From Planctomycetota bacterium (GTDB lineage Bacteria; Planctomycetota; UBA1135; UBA2386): a DNA stretch of 64,000 nucleotides. This document shows positions 1 through 9,191 of this stretch, piece after piece (position 1 is the stretch's first letter; each line of letters opens with the position of its first letter). The notes below the pieces were generated by a model that was not told the DNA's origin, ran no database searches, and was given only the letters and a program-made list of their open reading frames with translations. A program made the translations under genes and the position numbers. Location of the stretch: positions 25,316 through 89,315 of the forward strand of contig JACKIB010000022.1 in assembly GCA_020638695.1 (NCBI GenBank), given 5' to 3'.

Positions 1-2
1 AC

Positions 3-1859
3 TACAAGTGGTTGCAGGAGAGCGTGCGGCGCGCCAACGAGGTGTTCGCTCCCGCCGGGATCAAGTTCTGGATCAAGTCGGTGGAAGCCGTGGTGATCCC
101 GGACCTGAACTGGCGCAACGACAACCCGATGTCGTGGTCCCAGGTGTTCACCCAGCTACGGCGCGTGTTCCCCGGGCTGGTCCCGAACCACTACCACTCG
201 ACGCTCGACGTGAAGCCGGCGCGGGTCTGGGCCGACGTCGGTTCGTCGATCGCCGGTGATCCCGACGAGATCCTGGTGTGGCTGATGAAGCCGAAGACCG
301 GCTCCGGGTCGAGCACCGGCGCGTTCCCCAACGCCGGGCGGCGGTTGTTCATCATGACCGACAACCTGTGGAAGAACACCGACGGGGGCTTCGCCACGAC
401 GCACCTCGCCCACGAACTCGGTCACTTCTTCGGGGTGCGGCACGTGTTCTCGTACTACCTCCCGGTCAACCCCAAGACCAAGCAGACGTACGACCAGGGC
501 GTGCTGTGGGACGTGGCGTACGGCACCAGCCCGCTGTCGTTCTTCAGCAGTCGGGCCAGCTGCAATGCATACACCGGTCCACAGTCGAGCATCGCCGCCG
601 GGGCGTCGTTCTTCGGCACCGGTGGCAACACGTTCGGCGTGCCCTACGCGATCTTCGGTCGCACGCGCTACGACCTCGGATCGTCGGCCCTCAAGGGGGT
701 GCTGTTCCGCACCGGGTTGGCGCACAATCCGCCGCAGACCTTCTCGTTCGGGCTCAACGTGATGGACTACTACAGCAACCGCGAGGTCGACCTGCGCGCG
801 CCGGCGTTCTTCTCGGAATCCCAGGTCGACGTGGTGCGTGACTTCGTGACCTACGATCAGGACTACCAGGCCTCGCTCAAGGACAGCTCGTTCTACTACA
901 CGTACCAGAACAGTGTGCCGACGGGTGTCTCGTCGACCTACTTCACCTCGCTGCGCACGCGTCTCGGCAAGTCGGCGAACGACCTCCTGTGGTTGTCGAA
1001 CGGCGACATGTCGTTCGCCAACCGGACCACGCCGATCTCCAACACCCAGTACGAGCCGATTTCCGGTGACTTCAACGGCGATGGGCTCGACGACATCATC
1101 TGGTACCACCCGTCGAGTGGCGCCGCCAACATCTGGTGGGCGACCGGGAACGGCTTGTTCCAGGCGACCAACGGGGTGCAGTTCGGCACCGGCCTGAAGA
1201 TGTTCGCCGGCGACTTCGACGGCAACGGACACGACGACCTGTACCTCTACCGACCCGGGGCGGCTGCCGACTTCATCCTGTGGGGCTACAACCACGGCAA
1301 CTTCTTCGTGACCCAAGAGGACGTCGGGGGCACCTACGAGCCGGTGGTCGCCGACCTCGACGGCGACGGCGATGACGACATCGTCTGGTACTACCCCAGC
1401 GGTGGCTACGCGAACGTGTGGTGGTCGGTGAAGACCCCGTGGCTGATCCCGATCTTCGACCGCAAGAACCGCATCGTGGTCGGCGACGGCAGCCCGTACA
1501 CCCCGATCGCCGGCCGGTTCGCCGGTCCGAACCACTCGGCGAGCATCTACTGGTACCGCCCGGGCGCGGGCGCCGAGAGGCTGTGGCGGGCGAGCGGTCC
1601 GCACACGATCGGCGAGTTCAACACCCAGAACGTGTCCGGTACCTACCTGCCGATCGCCGGCGACTTCGACGGCGACGGGTTCTGCGACATCTATTGGGAT
1701 GCCGTGAACGCGACCACCGACTACATCTGGCGCGGCGGGGGCGGACCGAACCCGGTGTTCGACACCAGCCACACGGCCTCGGTCTACGGTTCGTTCAAGC
1801 CGGTGGCCGGCGACTTCGACGGCGACGGCAACACCGACATCTTCTGGTATCGCAAGTAG
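3..1859 (+). CDS. Secreted metzincin-like zinc metalloprotease with C-terminal FG-GAP repeats (5' partial)
   Basis: The reading frame is open to the left edge, so the N-terminus and any signal peptide lie outside the window; the first complete codon is at base 3. Numbering from the TTG at base 12, the zinc-binding motif HELGHFFGVRH spans residues 134-144 (H134, E135, H138, H144). A Met-turn-like NVMDYY with M251 follows, which is the metzincin arrangement. From about residue 350 to the end come four to five FG-GAP/VCBS-type repeats (GDFNGDGLDD, GDFDGNGHDD, ADLDGDGDDD, GDFDGDGFCD, GDFDGDGNTD), whose Asp/Gly loops probably bind calcium. The protein is predicted to act outside the cytoplasm as an endopeptidase; its substrate is unknown. 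It ends in the short strand DIFWYRK. The repeats could serve adhesion or folding rather than catalysis. Confidence 0.8.
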   Translation, partial: YKWLQESVRRANEVFAPAGIKFWIKSVEAVVIPDLNWRNDNPMSWSQVFTQLRRVFPGLVPNHYHSTLDVKPARVWADVGSSIAGDPDEILVWLMKPKTGSGSSTGAFPNAGRRLFIMTDNLWKNTDGGFATTHLAHELGHFFGVRHVFSYYLPVNPKTKQTYDQGVLWDVAYGTSPLSFFSSRASCNAYTGPQSSIAAGASFFGTGGNTFGVPYAIFGRTRYDLGSSALKGVLFRTGLAHNPPQTFSFGLNVMDYYSNREVDLRAPAFFSESQVDVVRDFVTYDQDYQASLKDSSFYYTYQNSVPTGVSSTYFTSLRTRLGKSANDLLWLSNGDMSFANRTTPISNTQYEPISGDFNGDGLDDIIWYHPSSGAANIWWATGNGLFQATNGVQFGTGLKMFAGDFDGNGHDDLYLYRPGAAADFILWGYNHGNFFVTQEDVGGTYEPVVADLDGDGDDDIVWYYPSGGYANVWWSVKTPWLIPIFDRKNRIVVGDGSPYTPIAGRFAGPNHSASIYWYRPGAGAERLWRASGPHTIGEFNTQNVSGTYLPIAGDFDGDGFCDIYWDAVNATTDYIWRGGGGPNPVFDTSHTASVYGSFKPVAGDFDGDGNTDIFWYRK

Positions 1860-1951
1860 CGCGCGGCCGGCGGTCGCCATGCGGCGCGACACCGCGAGAA
1901 TCGGAACGGTCCTGTCCTTCGCGTTCCACCGCGGCGAGGATAGGCCCACCG

Positions 1952-2854
1952 ATGGACTGGCCGCACGACCCCCTCACCGAAGCGGACAACCCGGCGTCTG
2001 CACGTCTCGACACGATGAGCGCCACCGAGGTGGTGCGGTTGATGAACGCACAGGACGCCGGGGTGGTCGCTGCCGTGCACCTCGCCGAGGCGGCGATCGC
2101 CGGGGCGATCGAGGGGATCGCGCAGCGACTCGGTAGCGGGGGACGGCTGTTCTACGTCGGGGCCGGGACCTCGGGGCGGCTGGGGGTGCTCGACGCGGCG
2201 GAGTGTCCACCCACGTTCAACTCCGATCCGGCGTTGGTCCAGGCGTTGATCGCCGGTGGGGACCGCGCGGTGCTGGCTGCCGTCGAAGGCGCCGAAGACG
2301 ATGCGATGCAGGGGGGGATCGACCTCGAGCGGCGCGGCCTCGGGGCCGGCGACGCGGTGGTCGGGATCGCGGCCAGCGGCACCACGCCATACGTTCGCGG
2401 CGCACTCGAGTACGCCAACCGTTGCGGCGCGTTCACCGTGGCATTGACCTGCAACCCCGAGTCGCCCCTCGCCGCAATCGCCGCCCACCCGATCACGGTG
2501 GTGGTCGGTCCGGAGATCCTCACTGGCTCGACCCGGCTCAAGGCGGGCACCGCCACCAAGATGGTGCTCAATGCCATCAGCACCGCGGTGATGGTCAAGC
2601 TGGGCAAGACCTACGGCAACTTGATGGTCGACCTGCAGGCCACCAACCACAAGCTCCGGCAGCGGGCGCTGCGGTTGGTCTGTCGGCTGGCGAACCTCGA
2701 TCCGCGGGCCGGCGCCTCACTGCTCGACCGCTGCGGCCAGGACCTCAAGACCAGTGTGGTCGCCGCGCGACTGGGGCTCGCCCCGGCGGCAGCGCGCGCG
2801 CGGCTGCAGCAGTTCGGCGGGCACTTGCGTGCCGCCCTGGGAGAGCAACCATGA
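1952..2854 (+). CDS. murQ: N-acetylmuramic acid 6-phosphate etherase MurQ
   Basis: A protein of 300 residues, the usual length for MurQ. The enzyme cleaves the lactyl ether of MurNAc-6-phosphate to give GlcNAc-6-phosphate and D-lactate in cytoplasmic peptidoglycan recycling. Family signatures are clear: the SIS-domain sugar-phosphate segment YVGAGTSGRLGVLDAAECPP, then GSTRLKAGTATKMVLN, then YGNLMVDLQATNHKL. The ATG at 1952 was chosen because the protein then starts with MDWPHDPLTEADNP, as in the family, with a GAGG about 12 nt upstream. The reading frame extends further 5' but that part has no MurQ similarity. The stop codon overlaps the start of the next gene as ATGA, so the two are probably translationally coupled. 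No anhydro-MurNAc kinase or MurNAc PTS gene is visible nearby, so the source of the phosphorylated substrate is open. Confidence 0.95.
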   Translation: MDWPHDPLTEADNPASARLDTMSATEVVRLMNAQDAGVVAAVHLAEAAIAGAIEGIAQRLGSGGRLFYVGAGTSGRLGVLDAAECPPTFNSDPALVQALIAGGDRAVLAAVEGAEDDAMQGGIDLERRGLGAGDAVVGIAASGTTPYVRGALEYANRCGAFTVALTCNPESPLAAIAAHPITVVVGPEILTGSTRLKAGTATKMVLNAISTAVMVKLGKTYGNLMVDLQATNHKLRQRALRLVCRLANLDPRAGASLLDRCGQDLKTSVVAARLGLAPAAARARLQQFGGHLRAALGEQP

Positions 2855-5628
2855 AGCACTCGTTCGCACCGATCGCGCTGTGGCTCGGCGCACTGCTCCT
2901 GGGTGTGGCGCCGGTGTTGCGCGCCCAGCACCCGAACCGCGTTTCTGCCGGCGAGCTGGCCCGCACGCTGACCCTCGAACAGAAGGCCGGGCAGCTGTTC
3001 ATGGGGTGGATCCTGTCGCGTGAGGCCGGCCAGATCGATGCACGGCGCACGATGCTCGAACGCGTGCGCCAGGGCCTGTTCGGTGGCGTGATCCTGTCGA
3101 CGGGCGACATGGCGGCGGCGCGGCGGCTCATCGCCGAGCTACAGGCGGCGTCGCGGGTGCCCCTGTTGATCGCCGGTGACTTCGAGACCGGGTTGTACTT
3201 CCGCCTGCGCGATGCGCCGCGGCTCGGCAATGCGATGTTGCTCGGCGCGACGGGCTCGGTCGATCTGGCGCGTCGAGTCGGTCGCGCCACCGGTCTGGCC
3301 GGCCAGGTGCTCGGCTTCCACATGGCGCTTGCGCCGGTGCTCGACGTCAACATCGATCCGCGGAACCCGATCATCAACGTGCGTTCGCTGGGCGAGGATC
3401 CGGCGGCGGTCGCGCGGCTCGGCGCCGCGCTCGTGCAGGGCATCCAGGAGTTCATGCTGGCGACCGCCAAGCACTTCCCGGGACATGGTGACGTCGATGT
3501 CGACTCGCACCTCGACCTGCCGGTGCTACGCGCCGACCGCAAGCGACTCGACCGCGTCGAGTTGCTGCCGTTCCGCGCCGCGATCGATGCCGGGGTCGGG
3601 GCGGTGATGACTGCGCACCTGAGCGTGCCGGCGCTCGACGATACGCCGCGGCGCCCGGCCACGTTGTCGGCGCCGATCCTCACCGGAGTGCTGCGTCGCG
3701 CGCTGTCGTTTCGCGGCCTGATCGTCACCGACGCGCTGGAGATGGGCGGCATCACCAAAGTGATGTCCGGCGAAGCGGCGGCGGTGGCGGCGCTGCGTGC
3801 CGGGGCCGACCTGCTGCTGATGCCGCCGGATCCGCAGGCCGCGCGCGACGCGGTGGTCGCGGCGGTGCAGTCGGGGGAGCTGCCCCGGCAGCGCTTCGAG
3901 GAGGCGGTGGCCAAGGTGCTCGAGGCCAAGGAGCGGTGGTTGCGCGTCGGTCTGGCCGCCGATCCGACCATCGGACTTCCGCCGGCAGAGTGGGCAGCGC
4001 AGCGGGCGCTCGGCGCGACGGTGGCGCGCCGCGGGGTGACCCTGGTGTACGACCGCAAGGATCTGTTGCCGCTGCCGGCCAAGACGCGGATCACCGTGCT
4101 CGACGTGGTCGACCACGACGGCGCGGTCGTCGAGCGGTTCGACCTGGCGCTCGCCGCCGCCGGCCTGGTCGTCGAACAGCACTTGCGCCTCGCGCCCGGG
4201 CGCGCGGCGGCGAAGGTCGAACGCGAACTCGCCGCGGCCAAGGCGGCGGGGACGCTGGTGGTCGGCCTGCACCTCGCGGTGCGCGCCAAAGCCGGCTCGG
4301 TGGGCATTCCCAAGGATCTGCTCGGCGTGGTGAAGGTGCTCGACGAACACCCGCGCGCCATCGCGGTGTCGTTCGGCGATCCCTACGCGGTGCGCAAGTT
4401 CCCGCACGTGTCGACCTACCTGTGCGCCTACGACCGCGGTCCGGTGGTCGAGCACGCGGTGGCCGAAGTGGTCGCGGGCCGAGCGCCGGTCACCGGGCGC
4501 TTGCCAGTGACCATCCCCGGCGTCGCGGCACTGGGCGAGGGTGTTTCGCGGTTCGGCTTCACCCCGGGCGCCGGCAGCGATGCCGAACTCGCCGCCAAGC
4601 TGACCGAACTGCTGACGCGTCAGGTCGACGCCAAGGCGTTCCCCGGGGCGGTGGCGATGGTGACGCGGCGTGGTGAGGTGCTGGCCCACGTGGCGGTCGG
4701 ACGACGCACCTACGCAGCGGATGCGCCGAGGATCGAGCGGATCACACGCTTCGACCTCGCCTCGCTGACCAAGGTGTGTGCCACGCTCCCGGCGCTGGCG
4801 GTGCTGGTCGAGCGCGGCAAGGTCCGGCTCGACGACAAGCTCGCCACCTGGATTCCCGAGTTCCACGGGGGTGCCAAGGGCGAGGTGACCTTGCGCCAGG
4901 TGGTGACCCACTGCGCCGGACTCGAGCCGTGGGTGGGGTTCTACAAGCAACACCGCGGCAAGCCGGCGGTGGTCGCGGCGGCGGCCCAGCATCCGCTCAC
5001 CGCCGCGCCCGGCAGCAAGTACGCCTACAGTGATCTCGGCTTGATCCTGCTCACCGCGGTGGTCGAGAAGGCCTGCGGGCAGCCCCTGGATCGCTTCCTG
5101 GCCAGCGAGGTCTATCCGCGGCTCGGGATCACCGCGTGCTACGCCAGCGACGGCAAGCGCGTCGATGCCGCGCCGACCGAGCAGGACCCCTGGCGTGGGC
5201 GCCTGGTCGAGGGCGAGGTCCACGACGAGAACGCGTTCGCGATGGGGGGGGTGTCGGGGCACGCCGGGCTATTCGGCACCGCCGAGGACGTTGCCCGAGT
5301 CGGCAACGCCTTCCTCGGCGGGGGTGCCGGGTTGGTCCGGCCGAGCCAGGTGCGGCAGTGGATCACCCGCGATGGTGCGGTGTCGGGAAGCACTCGAGCC
5401 CTGCTGTGGGACACGTTCCGGAGCGGCGGGTCCGGAGGATCGAAGCTGTCCGAGCGCGCGTTCGGGCACACCGGCTTCACCGGCACATCGGTGTGGTGCG
5501 ATCCGCGCGGGGACCTGTGCGTGGTGCTGTTGACCAACCGCGTGCACCCGAGCCGCAGCAACCAGCGGATCAGTCGGGCGCGGCGCGAAGTGCACGACTT
5601 GGTCGTCGATCACCTCGCGGGTCGCTGA
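2851..5628 (+). CDS. Exported GH3 beta-N-acetylhexosaminidase (NagZ-like) fused to a beta-lactamase-fold serine hydrolase
   Basis: A 925-residue two-enzyme protein. Residues 1-25 are a signal peptide ending in VLRAQ. The GH3 domain (about 30-370) has the NagZ signature KHFPGHGDVDVDSH with K207, H212, D218 and H220, and the nucleophile region VTDALEMGG with D294. A GH3 C-terminal-like region follows. Residues about 590-915 form a class C beta-lactamase/penicillin-binding-protein-fold domain with S638-L-T-K641 (SxxK), Y726-S-D728 (the YxN-like site) and H873-T-G875 (the KTG equivalent). The first half should release GlcNAc from muropeptides; the second is probably an amidase or esterase acting on peptide stems rather than a resistance enzyme. 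The ATGA overlap with murQ supports a muropeptide role. NagZ/beta-lactamase-like fusions are known in other phyla, notably Bacteroidota. Confidence 0.88.
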   Translation: MKHSFAPIALWLGALLLGVAPVLRAQHPNRVSAGELARTLTLEQKAGQLFMGWILSREAGQIDARRTMLERVRQGLFGGVILSTGDMAAARRLIAELQAASRVPLLIAGDFETGLYFRLRDAPRLGNAMLLGATGSVDLARRVGRATGLAGQVLGFHMALAPVLDVNIDPRNPIINVRSLGEDPAAVARLGAALVQGIQEFMLATAKHFPGHGDVDVDSHLDLPVLRADRKRLDRVELLPFRAAIDAGVGAVMTAHLSVPALDDTPRRPATLSAPILTGVLRRALSFRGLIVTDALEMGGITKVMSGEAAAVAALRAGADLLLMPPDPQAARDAVVAAVQSGELPRQRFEEAVAKVLEAKERWLRVGLAADPTIGLPPAEWAAQRALGATVARRGVTLVYDRKDLLPLPAKTRITVLDVVDHDGAVVERFDLALAAAGLVVEQHLRLAPGRAAAKVERELAAAKAAGTLVVGLHLAVRAKAGSVGIPKDLLGVVKVLDEHPRAIAVSFGDPYAVRKFPHVSTYLCAYDRGPVVEHAVAEVVAGRAPVTGRLPVTIPGVAALGEGVSRFGFTPGAGSDAELAAKLTELLTRQVDAKAFPGAVAMVTRRGEVLAHVAVGRRTYAADAPRIERITRFDLASLTKVCATLPALAVLVERGKVRLDDKLATWIPEFHGGAKGEVTLRQVVTHCAGLEPWVGFYKQHRGKPAVVAAAAQHPLTAAPGSKYAYSDLGLILLTAVVEKACGQPLDRFLASEVYPRLGITACYASDGKRVDAAPTEQDPWRGRLVEGEVHDENAFAMGGVSGHAGLFGTAEDVARVGNAFLGGGAGLVRPSQVRQWITRDGAVSGSTRALLWDTFRSGGSGGSKLSERAFGHTGFTGTSVWCDPRGDLCVVLLTNRVHPSRSNQRISRARREVHDLVVDHLAGR

Positions 5629-5724
5629 CCCGCAACCGTCGGTGGCGGGCGAGCGACCGGCGCTCGGCGCGTCGATGATCGGGTGCGCAACCCGACTCGG
5701 GCGCGGCCCGCACCTTCCGAGATC

Positions 5725-5790
5725 TCGCAGTGCGGCACTGGATCGGCGAAGGCGAGCGGCCTTCTCCGTCGGCAAACCGCCGCACTGCGA
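5725..5790. repeat. Long intergenic inverted repeat (nested hairpin)
   Basis: Two perfect 12-bp arms, TCGCAGTGCGGC at 5725-5736 and GCCGCACTGCGA at 5779-5790, flank a loop that can itself pair (GGCGAAGG against CCTTCTCC, one mismatch). It lies in the 280-bp gap between the NagZ fusion and the next gene, which otherwise shows nothing. No T-tract follows. It could be a factor-independent-like terminator, an mRNA-stabilising structure or a leader element of the downstream gene. Confidence 0.55.
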
Positions 5791-5908
5791 CGAGATCGGG
5801 ACGCCCGCTCGCCGCTGGCCAGGCGCAACCTCGCGTACGGCGCTGGCAGGGCGGGCCGCGGGGGGCTGGAATGGCGCGCCGGTCCTGCGAATCCGATTGA
5901 AGCGATCC

Positions 5909-8494
5909 ATGAACACCGGCACTCCACTCCGCGGCTTCCTCGTCCCCTTGGCCCTCGTGCTCGGCTGCGCGGGCGCTGCGGTGGCCCAGCGACCCGCACT
6001 GTTCCACGCACCGGTGGTGCTGCAGGGTCTGCCCGGCGACCTCGAGCTGTTCGGTGATCTCGACGGGGACGGCGACGTGGATGCCATCGCGTTCGCCAGC
6101 CCGTCGCGGAATCTGATCCGCACGAGCTTCACCGTGATGCGGAACGACGGCTTCGGCAACCTGAGCCAAGGCGGCACCACCAACCTGCCGCCCGATGTGG
6201 GTTCGCGGCTCGCCTTCGCCGACGTCGACGGCGACGGGTTTGGCGACATCCTCGTAGGCAGGTTCCAGACCGCGACGCAGAGTGCCGGCATCTTGATCTA
6301 CCCCGGCGCCGCCAACGCGACCTTCGGCGCGCCGATCACGCTCAACCTGCCCGGCAACATCGGGCATCTTCGCATCGGCAACTTCAACAAGGACGGCATC
6401 GCCGACATCTTCGTGCTGCACTTCAACGGCACGAGCGGCGAGGCGCGGTGGTACGCCGGGGACCGGCAGCGCGGGTTCCCGCTCAGCCGCAGCGCCGCGG
6501 TGTCGAGCTTGTACGCGGTCGCATCGCTGGCGCTGCTCGACACCGACGCGGACGGGGTCGACGACTTCGCGGTGCTGGAGGGGCAGTTCAACACGCCCGG
6601 TCAGCTGTCGCTGTTCCGCACCACGGCGACCGGGTTCGTCGCCGGACCCGTGCTGCCGACTCCGGTCGGCTACAACAGCGATCTGCTGGCGACCGACGTC
6701 GACCAGGACGGGGACCGGGACCTCGTCGCCGTACTCAGCAACTACCCGAACCTGGTGCTGTCCCGCGCCATTCAGGGATCGAACGGGTCGTGGAGTGCTG
6801 GGGCGGTCGACAGCTTCGCCTACGTCGGCCCCGGCAAGTGTTTCGTCGGCGACTGGGATGGCGACGGGCGTGAGGACATCGTGCTCCGCGAACCGGAATC
6901 GGGCACGTTCGGCAACTGGTACCACTCCAACTCGTACTTCCGCAACCCGACTTCCGGTGGCTACCAGTTGGCCTACTCGGTGCTGCATCGCGGCGACACC
7001 AGCGCGCAGCTCGGCGCCGGGTTGGTCGATCTGGACGGCGACAAGCGCCTCGACTTCGTCGATTCGCGTACGGTGTTCTTCGGTGACGGGACGTTCGACC
7101 CGCCGACCACCTACACGACCTACTACGACGTGTTCGACTGGGACCGCGATGGCGATCTCGATCTGCGCGGCGATCAGCTGCGCGTGAACGACGGGCGTGG
7201 CGTGTTCACCGACCGAAGCCTGGGCTTCCCGACCCCGCCGGCAAACACGCTGTACGGTTCGGTCGTCGCGTTCGGGGACTTCGATGGCGACGGCCAACGC
7301 GATGCGCTGGTGCCGCTGATCCAGATCGTGTTCCCGCGCGGCTCGCTGTTCCTCGAGATGCGACGGTTGCGCGAGCAACCGGGCGGTGGGTTCGTGGATG
7401 TCGGGGCCGCGGCCGCTCCCGGTGCGCAGATGGACTTCGGCGTGGTCACGGACGCCGACAGCGACGGTGATCTCGATTTTCTCGACGCGCGCGGTGTCTG
7501 GCTCAACAACGGGTTGGGCTCGTTCACCTTGACCGGGCCCGGGTTCGACGACCACCGGCCGATCGCGGTGGGCGACATCGATGGCGACGGCACCGAGGAC
7601 TTCCTCGGTAGCTACCAGTTCCGTACCGGGTTGGCGGTGTTCCTCCGCACCGGGAAGGCGACCTACGCCAAGACGGTGCTCTACGCATCGAGCTACAACC
7701 AGGTCGACCTCGCCAGCGCCCGACTCGCCGACCTGGACGACGACGGGGATCTCGACGTGGTCGGACGCGAGCGGCTGAACAACGCGCAGCAGCGGACCCT
7801 GGTGTTCGAGAATCTGGGGAACGGCACGTTTGCGCCGGCGATCGCGCTGGCCCCGTTCGGCTTCTACGGCGTCGGCGACGTGGACGGCGACGGCCGATCG
7901 GATCTGGTGATCGGCGACAGCCAGGTGACGACCGTCCTGCTGCGGAATCCCGGTCGCCTGAACTACGCCGCGCCGCGGGTGTTCAGCATCGGTGGAATGC
8001 GCGACTTGGTCGACCTCGATCAGGACGGGGACCCCGACATCCTCGGCTCCTACCCGACCCGCAACCGTCGCTTCGAGGGCGCGGACGCTGGGTTGCGGCG
8101 CCAGTACGGGCAGTCGGTGCCTGGCACCGGAGGGAAGGTCCCGATCGCGAGCGTCGTCGGTGCGCTGCGTCCCGGGCAGGTGGCGAGTCTGTGGCTGCGC
8201 AACGCGGTCGGCGGCAGCGTCGCCTGGATGCTGATCGGCGCCACGGAGTCCAACGTCCCGAGCACGGTGATCCCGGGCGTGATCCTCTACTCCAGTCCGG
8301 TCGCGGTGCTGCTGCCGGTGCCCCTGTCCGGCCAGGCCGGTGTCGCCGGGGCGGGGGAGTCCACTGTGCCGGTGTTGTTGCCGACCAGTGCCGCCAACGC
8401 ACGGGCGTTCTTCCAATACGTGATCGCCGATACGGGCGGCAACAACGGCACCAGTTCACACACCAACGGTGTCGAGGTGCGGATCGGCAAGTAG
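5909..8494 (+). CDS. Large exported FG-GAP/VCBS repeat protein
   Basis: An 861-residue protein. The ATG at 5909 gives a signal peptide MNTGTPLRGFLVPLALVLGC, followed by AGAAVAQ. Cleavage could be by signal peptidase I after AVA or, less clearly, at the VLGC lipobox. Most of the chain is FG-GAP-type repeats with Asp/Gly loops such as GDLDGDGDVD, ADVDGDGFGD, DTDADGVDD, DVDQDGDRD, DWDGDGRED, DFDGDGQRD, DIDGDGTED and DVDGDGRSD, typical of calcium-binding beta-propeller blades. The last 130 residues differ: they are beta-rich and end in VEVRIGK, resembling the ends of other secreted proteins in this window. The role is likely extracellular or surface binding; no catalytic motif is visible. The codon before the ATG is in an open frame, but the signal peptide fixes the start. 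Confidence 0.8.
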   Translation: MNTGTPLRGFLVPLALVLGCAGAAVAQRPALFHAPVVLQGLPGDLELFGDLDGDGDVDAIAFASPSRNLIRTSFTVMRNDGFGNLSQGGTTNLPPDVGSRLAFADVDGDGFGDILVGRFQTATQSAGILIYPGAANATFGAPITLNLPGNIGHLRIGNFNKDGIADIFVLHFNGTSGEARWYAGDRQRGFPLSRSAAVSSLYAVASLALLDTDADGVDDFAVLEGQFNTPGQLSLFRTTATGFVAGPVLPTPVGYNSDLLATDVDQDGDRDLVAVLSNYPNLVLSRAIQGSNGSWSAGAVDSFAYVGPGKCFVGDWDGDGREDIVLREPESGTFGNWYHSNSYFRNPTSGGYQLAYSVLHRGDTSAQLGAGLVDLDGDKRLDFVDSRTVFFGDGTFDPPTTYTTYYDVFDWDRDGDLDLRGDQLRVNDGRGVFTDRSLGFPTPPANTLYGSVVAFGDFDGDGQRDALVPLIQIVFPRGSLFLEMRRLREQPGGGFVDVGAAAAPGAQMDFGVVTDADSDGDLDFLDARGVWLNNGLGSFTLTGPGFDDHRPIAVGDIDGDGTEDFLGSYQFRTGLAVFLRTGKATYAKTVLYASSYNQVDLASARLADLDDDGDLDVVGRERLNNAQQRTLVFENLGNGTFAPAIALAPFGFYGVGDVDGDGRSDLVIGDSQVTTVLLRNPGRLNYAAPRVFSIGGMRDLVDLDQDGDPDILGSYPTRNRRFEGADAGLRRQYGQSVPGTGGKVPIASVVGALRPGQVASLWLRNAVGGSVAWMLIGATESNVPSTVIPGVILYSSPVAVLLPVPLSGQAGVAGAGESTVPVLLPTSAANARAFFQYVIADTGGNNGTSSHTNGVEVRIGK

Positions 8495-8510
8495 GTGACG
8501 GCCGCGGACT

Positions 8511-8720
8511 TCACGGGTCGTTTCGCTTCAGGTAGCGGGTCGTCAGCGTGCGCGCCCAGTAGCGCGGCACGCCGTGCTCCGCTTGGAGGTGGGCGACGAC
8601 TTCGTTGGACTTCTTGGTCGCCGCCCCGAACCGATCGAGCACGCGCTCCCAGTGGGCGAGCGGGTGACCGGTCTTCTCGACGACCTGCTCGTCGGTGACG
8701 TCCCAGTAGTCTGACTTCAT
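8511..8720 (-). CDS. DUF4287 domain protein
   Basis: A 69-residue protein beginning MKSDYWDVTDEQVVEKTGHP, the pattern of the DUF4287 family: a short helical domain with an HW(E) segment, then a GVPRYWARTLTTRYL tail. Its function is unknown. It is the third gene of an ArsR-SRPBCC operon, 15 bp downstream of the SRPBCC gene, with GGAG 9 nt before the ATG. DUF4287 and AHSA1/SRPBCC proteins are often found together, so a shared small-molecule or stress role is plausible but not shown here. Its stop codon is 16 bp from the stop of the convergent FG-GAP gene. Confidence 0.8.
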   Translation of the reverse strand: MKSDYWDVTDEQVVEKTGHPLAHWERVLDRFGAATKKSNEVVAHLQAEHGVPRYWARTLTTRYLKRNDP

Positions 8721-8735
8721 CGAGCGTCTCCGCGG

Positions 8736-9191
8736 TCAGGGGACGAGGGGAGTCAGGGCGGCGGTACCGCCCGTCGCCAGCGACTCGAGTGCGTGGGGCA
8801 ACTGCCGCTGCAGCAGCTTGGTTCGCCAGCCACCGCGCATCATTTGCCGGCTGAGGAACCCGCCGAAGCCGCGGAAGCCGTCGTGGTCGAGGGTCAGGCG
8901 GGTGCCCTCGGGCACTCGAGTCAGCGTGAACGTGACCCTGGTCGGTTGATGGCCCTCCTCGCCGCGCCACGAGAACACCAGCCGCTCGAGCGGTTCGATC
9001 TCGAGCACTTCGCAGTCCACGATGCCGCGCCAGCCGGGGACCTTCTTCCAGCGGAACTGGAAGCGATGGCCGGGCTGTGGCTCGAAGTCGTTCGGCATCA
9101 GCCATGCGGCGAGCCCGCGGCTCGTGGCGATGGCCTGCCAAACGCGTTCGATCGGGTGGGGATAGGTCCGCTCCAGGTGGATGCCCTTCAT
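8736..9191 (-). CDS. SRPBCC/AHSA1-family protein
   Basis: A 151-residue START-like hydrophobic-cavity protein. It begins MKGIHLERTYPHPIERVWQA, the first strand and helix of the fold, continues with WLMPNDFEPQPGHRFQFRW, and has the typical LVFSWRGEEG and VTFTLTRVPEGTRLTLDHDGF segments. Members bind lipophilic ligands; no specific ligand can be named. The reading frame extends far upstream, but the ATG at 9191 overlaps the stop of the ArsR gene (ATGA), which fixes the start and indicates co-translation. The ArsR-AHSA1 pair is a common bacterial arrangement in which the regulator controls its own operon. Confidence 0.88.
   Translation of the reverse strand: MKGIHLERTYPHPIERVWQAIATSRGLAAWLMPNDFEPQPGHRFQFRWKKVPGWRGIVDCEVLEIEPLERLVFSWRGEEGHQPTRVTFTLTRVPEGTRLTLDHDGFRGFGGFLSRQMMRGGWRTKLLQRQLPHALESLATGGTAALTPLVP

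Noticed and set aside
4700..5600. Antibiotic-resistance beta-lactamase
   Set aside because: The SxxK domain is fused to a NagZ-type hydrolase and coupled to murQ; sequence and context favour a cell-wall hydrolase, not a resistance enzyme.
5570..8416. Minus-strand open frame of 948 codons
   Set aside because: It is antisense to the FG-GAP gene. Its apparent repeats only mirror the Asp/Gly repeats of the real gene.
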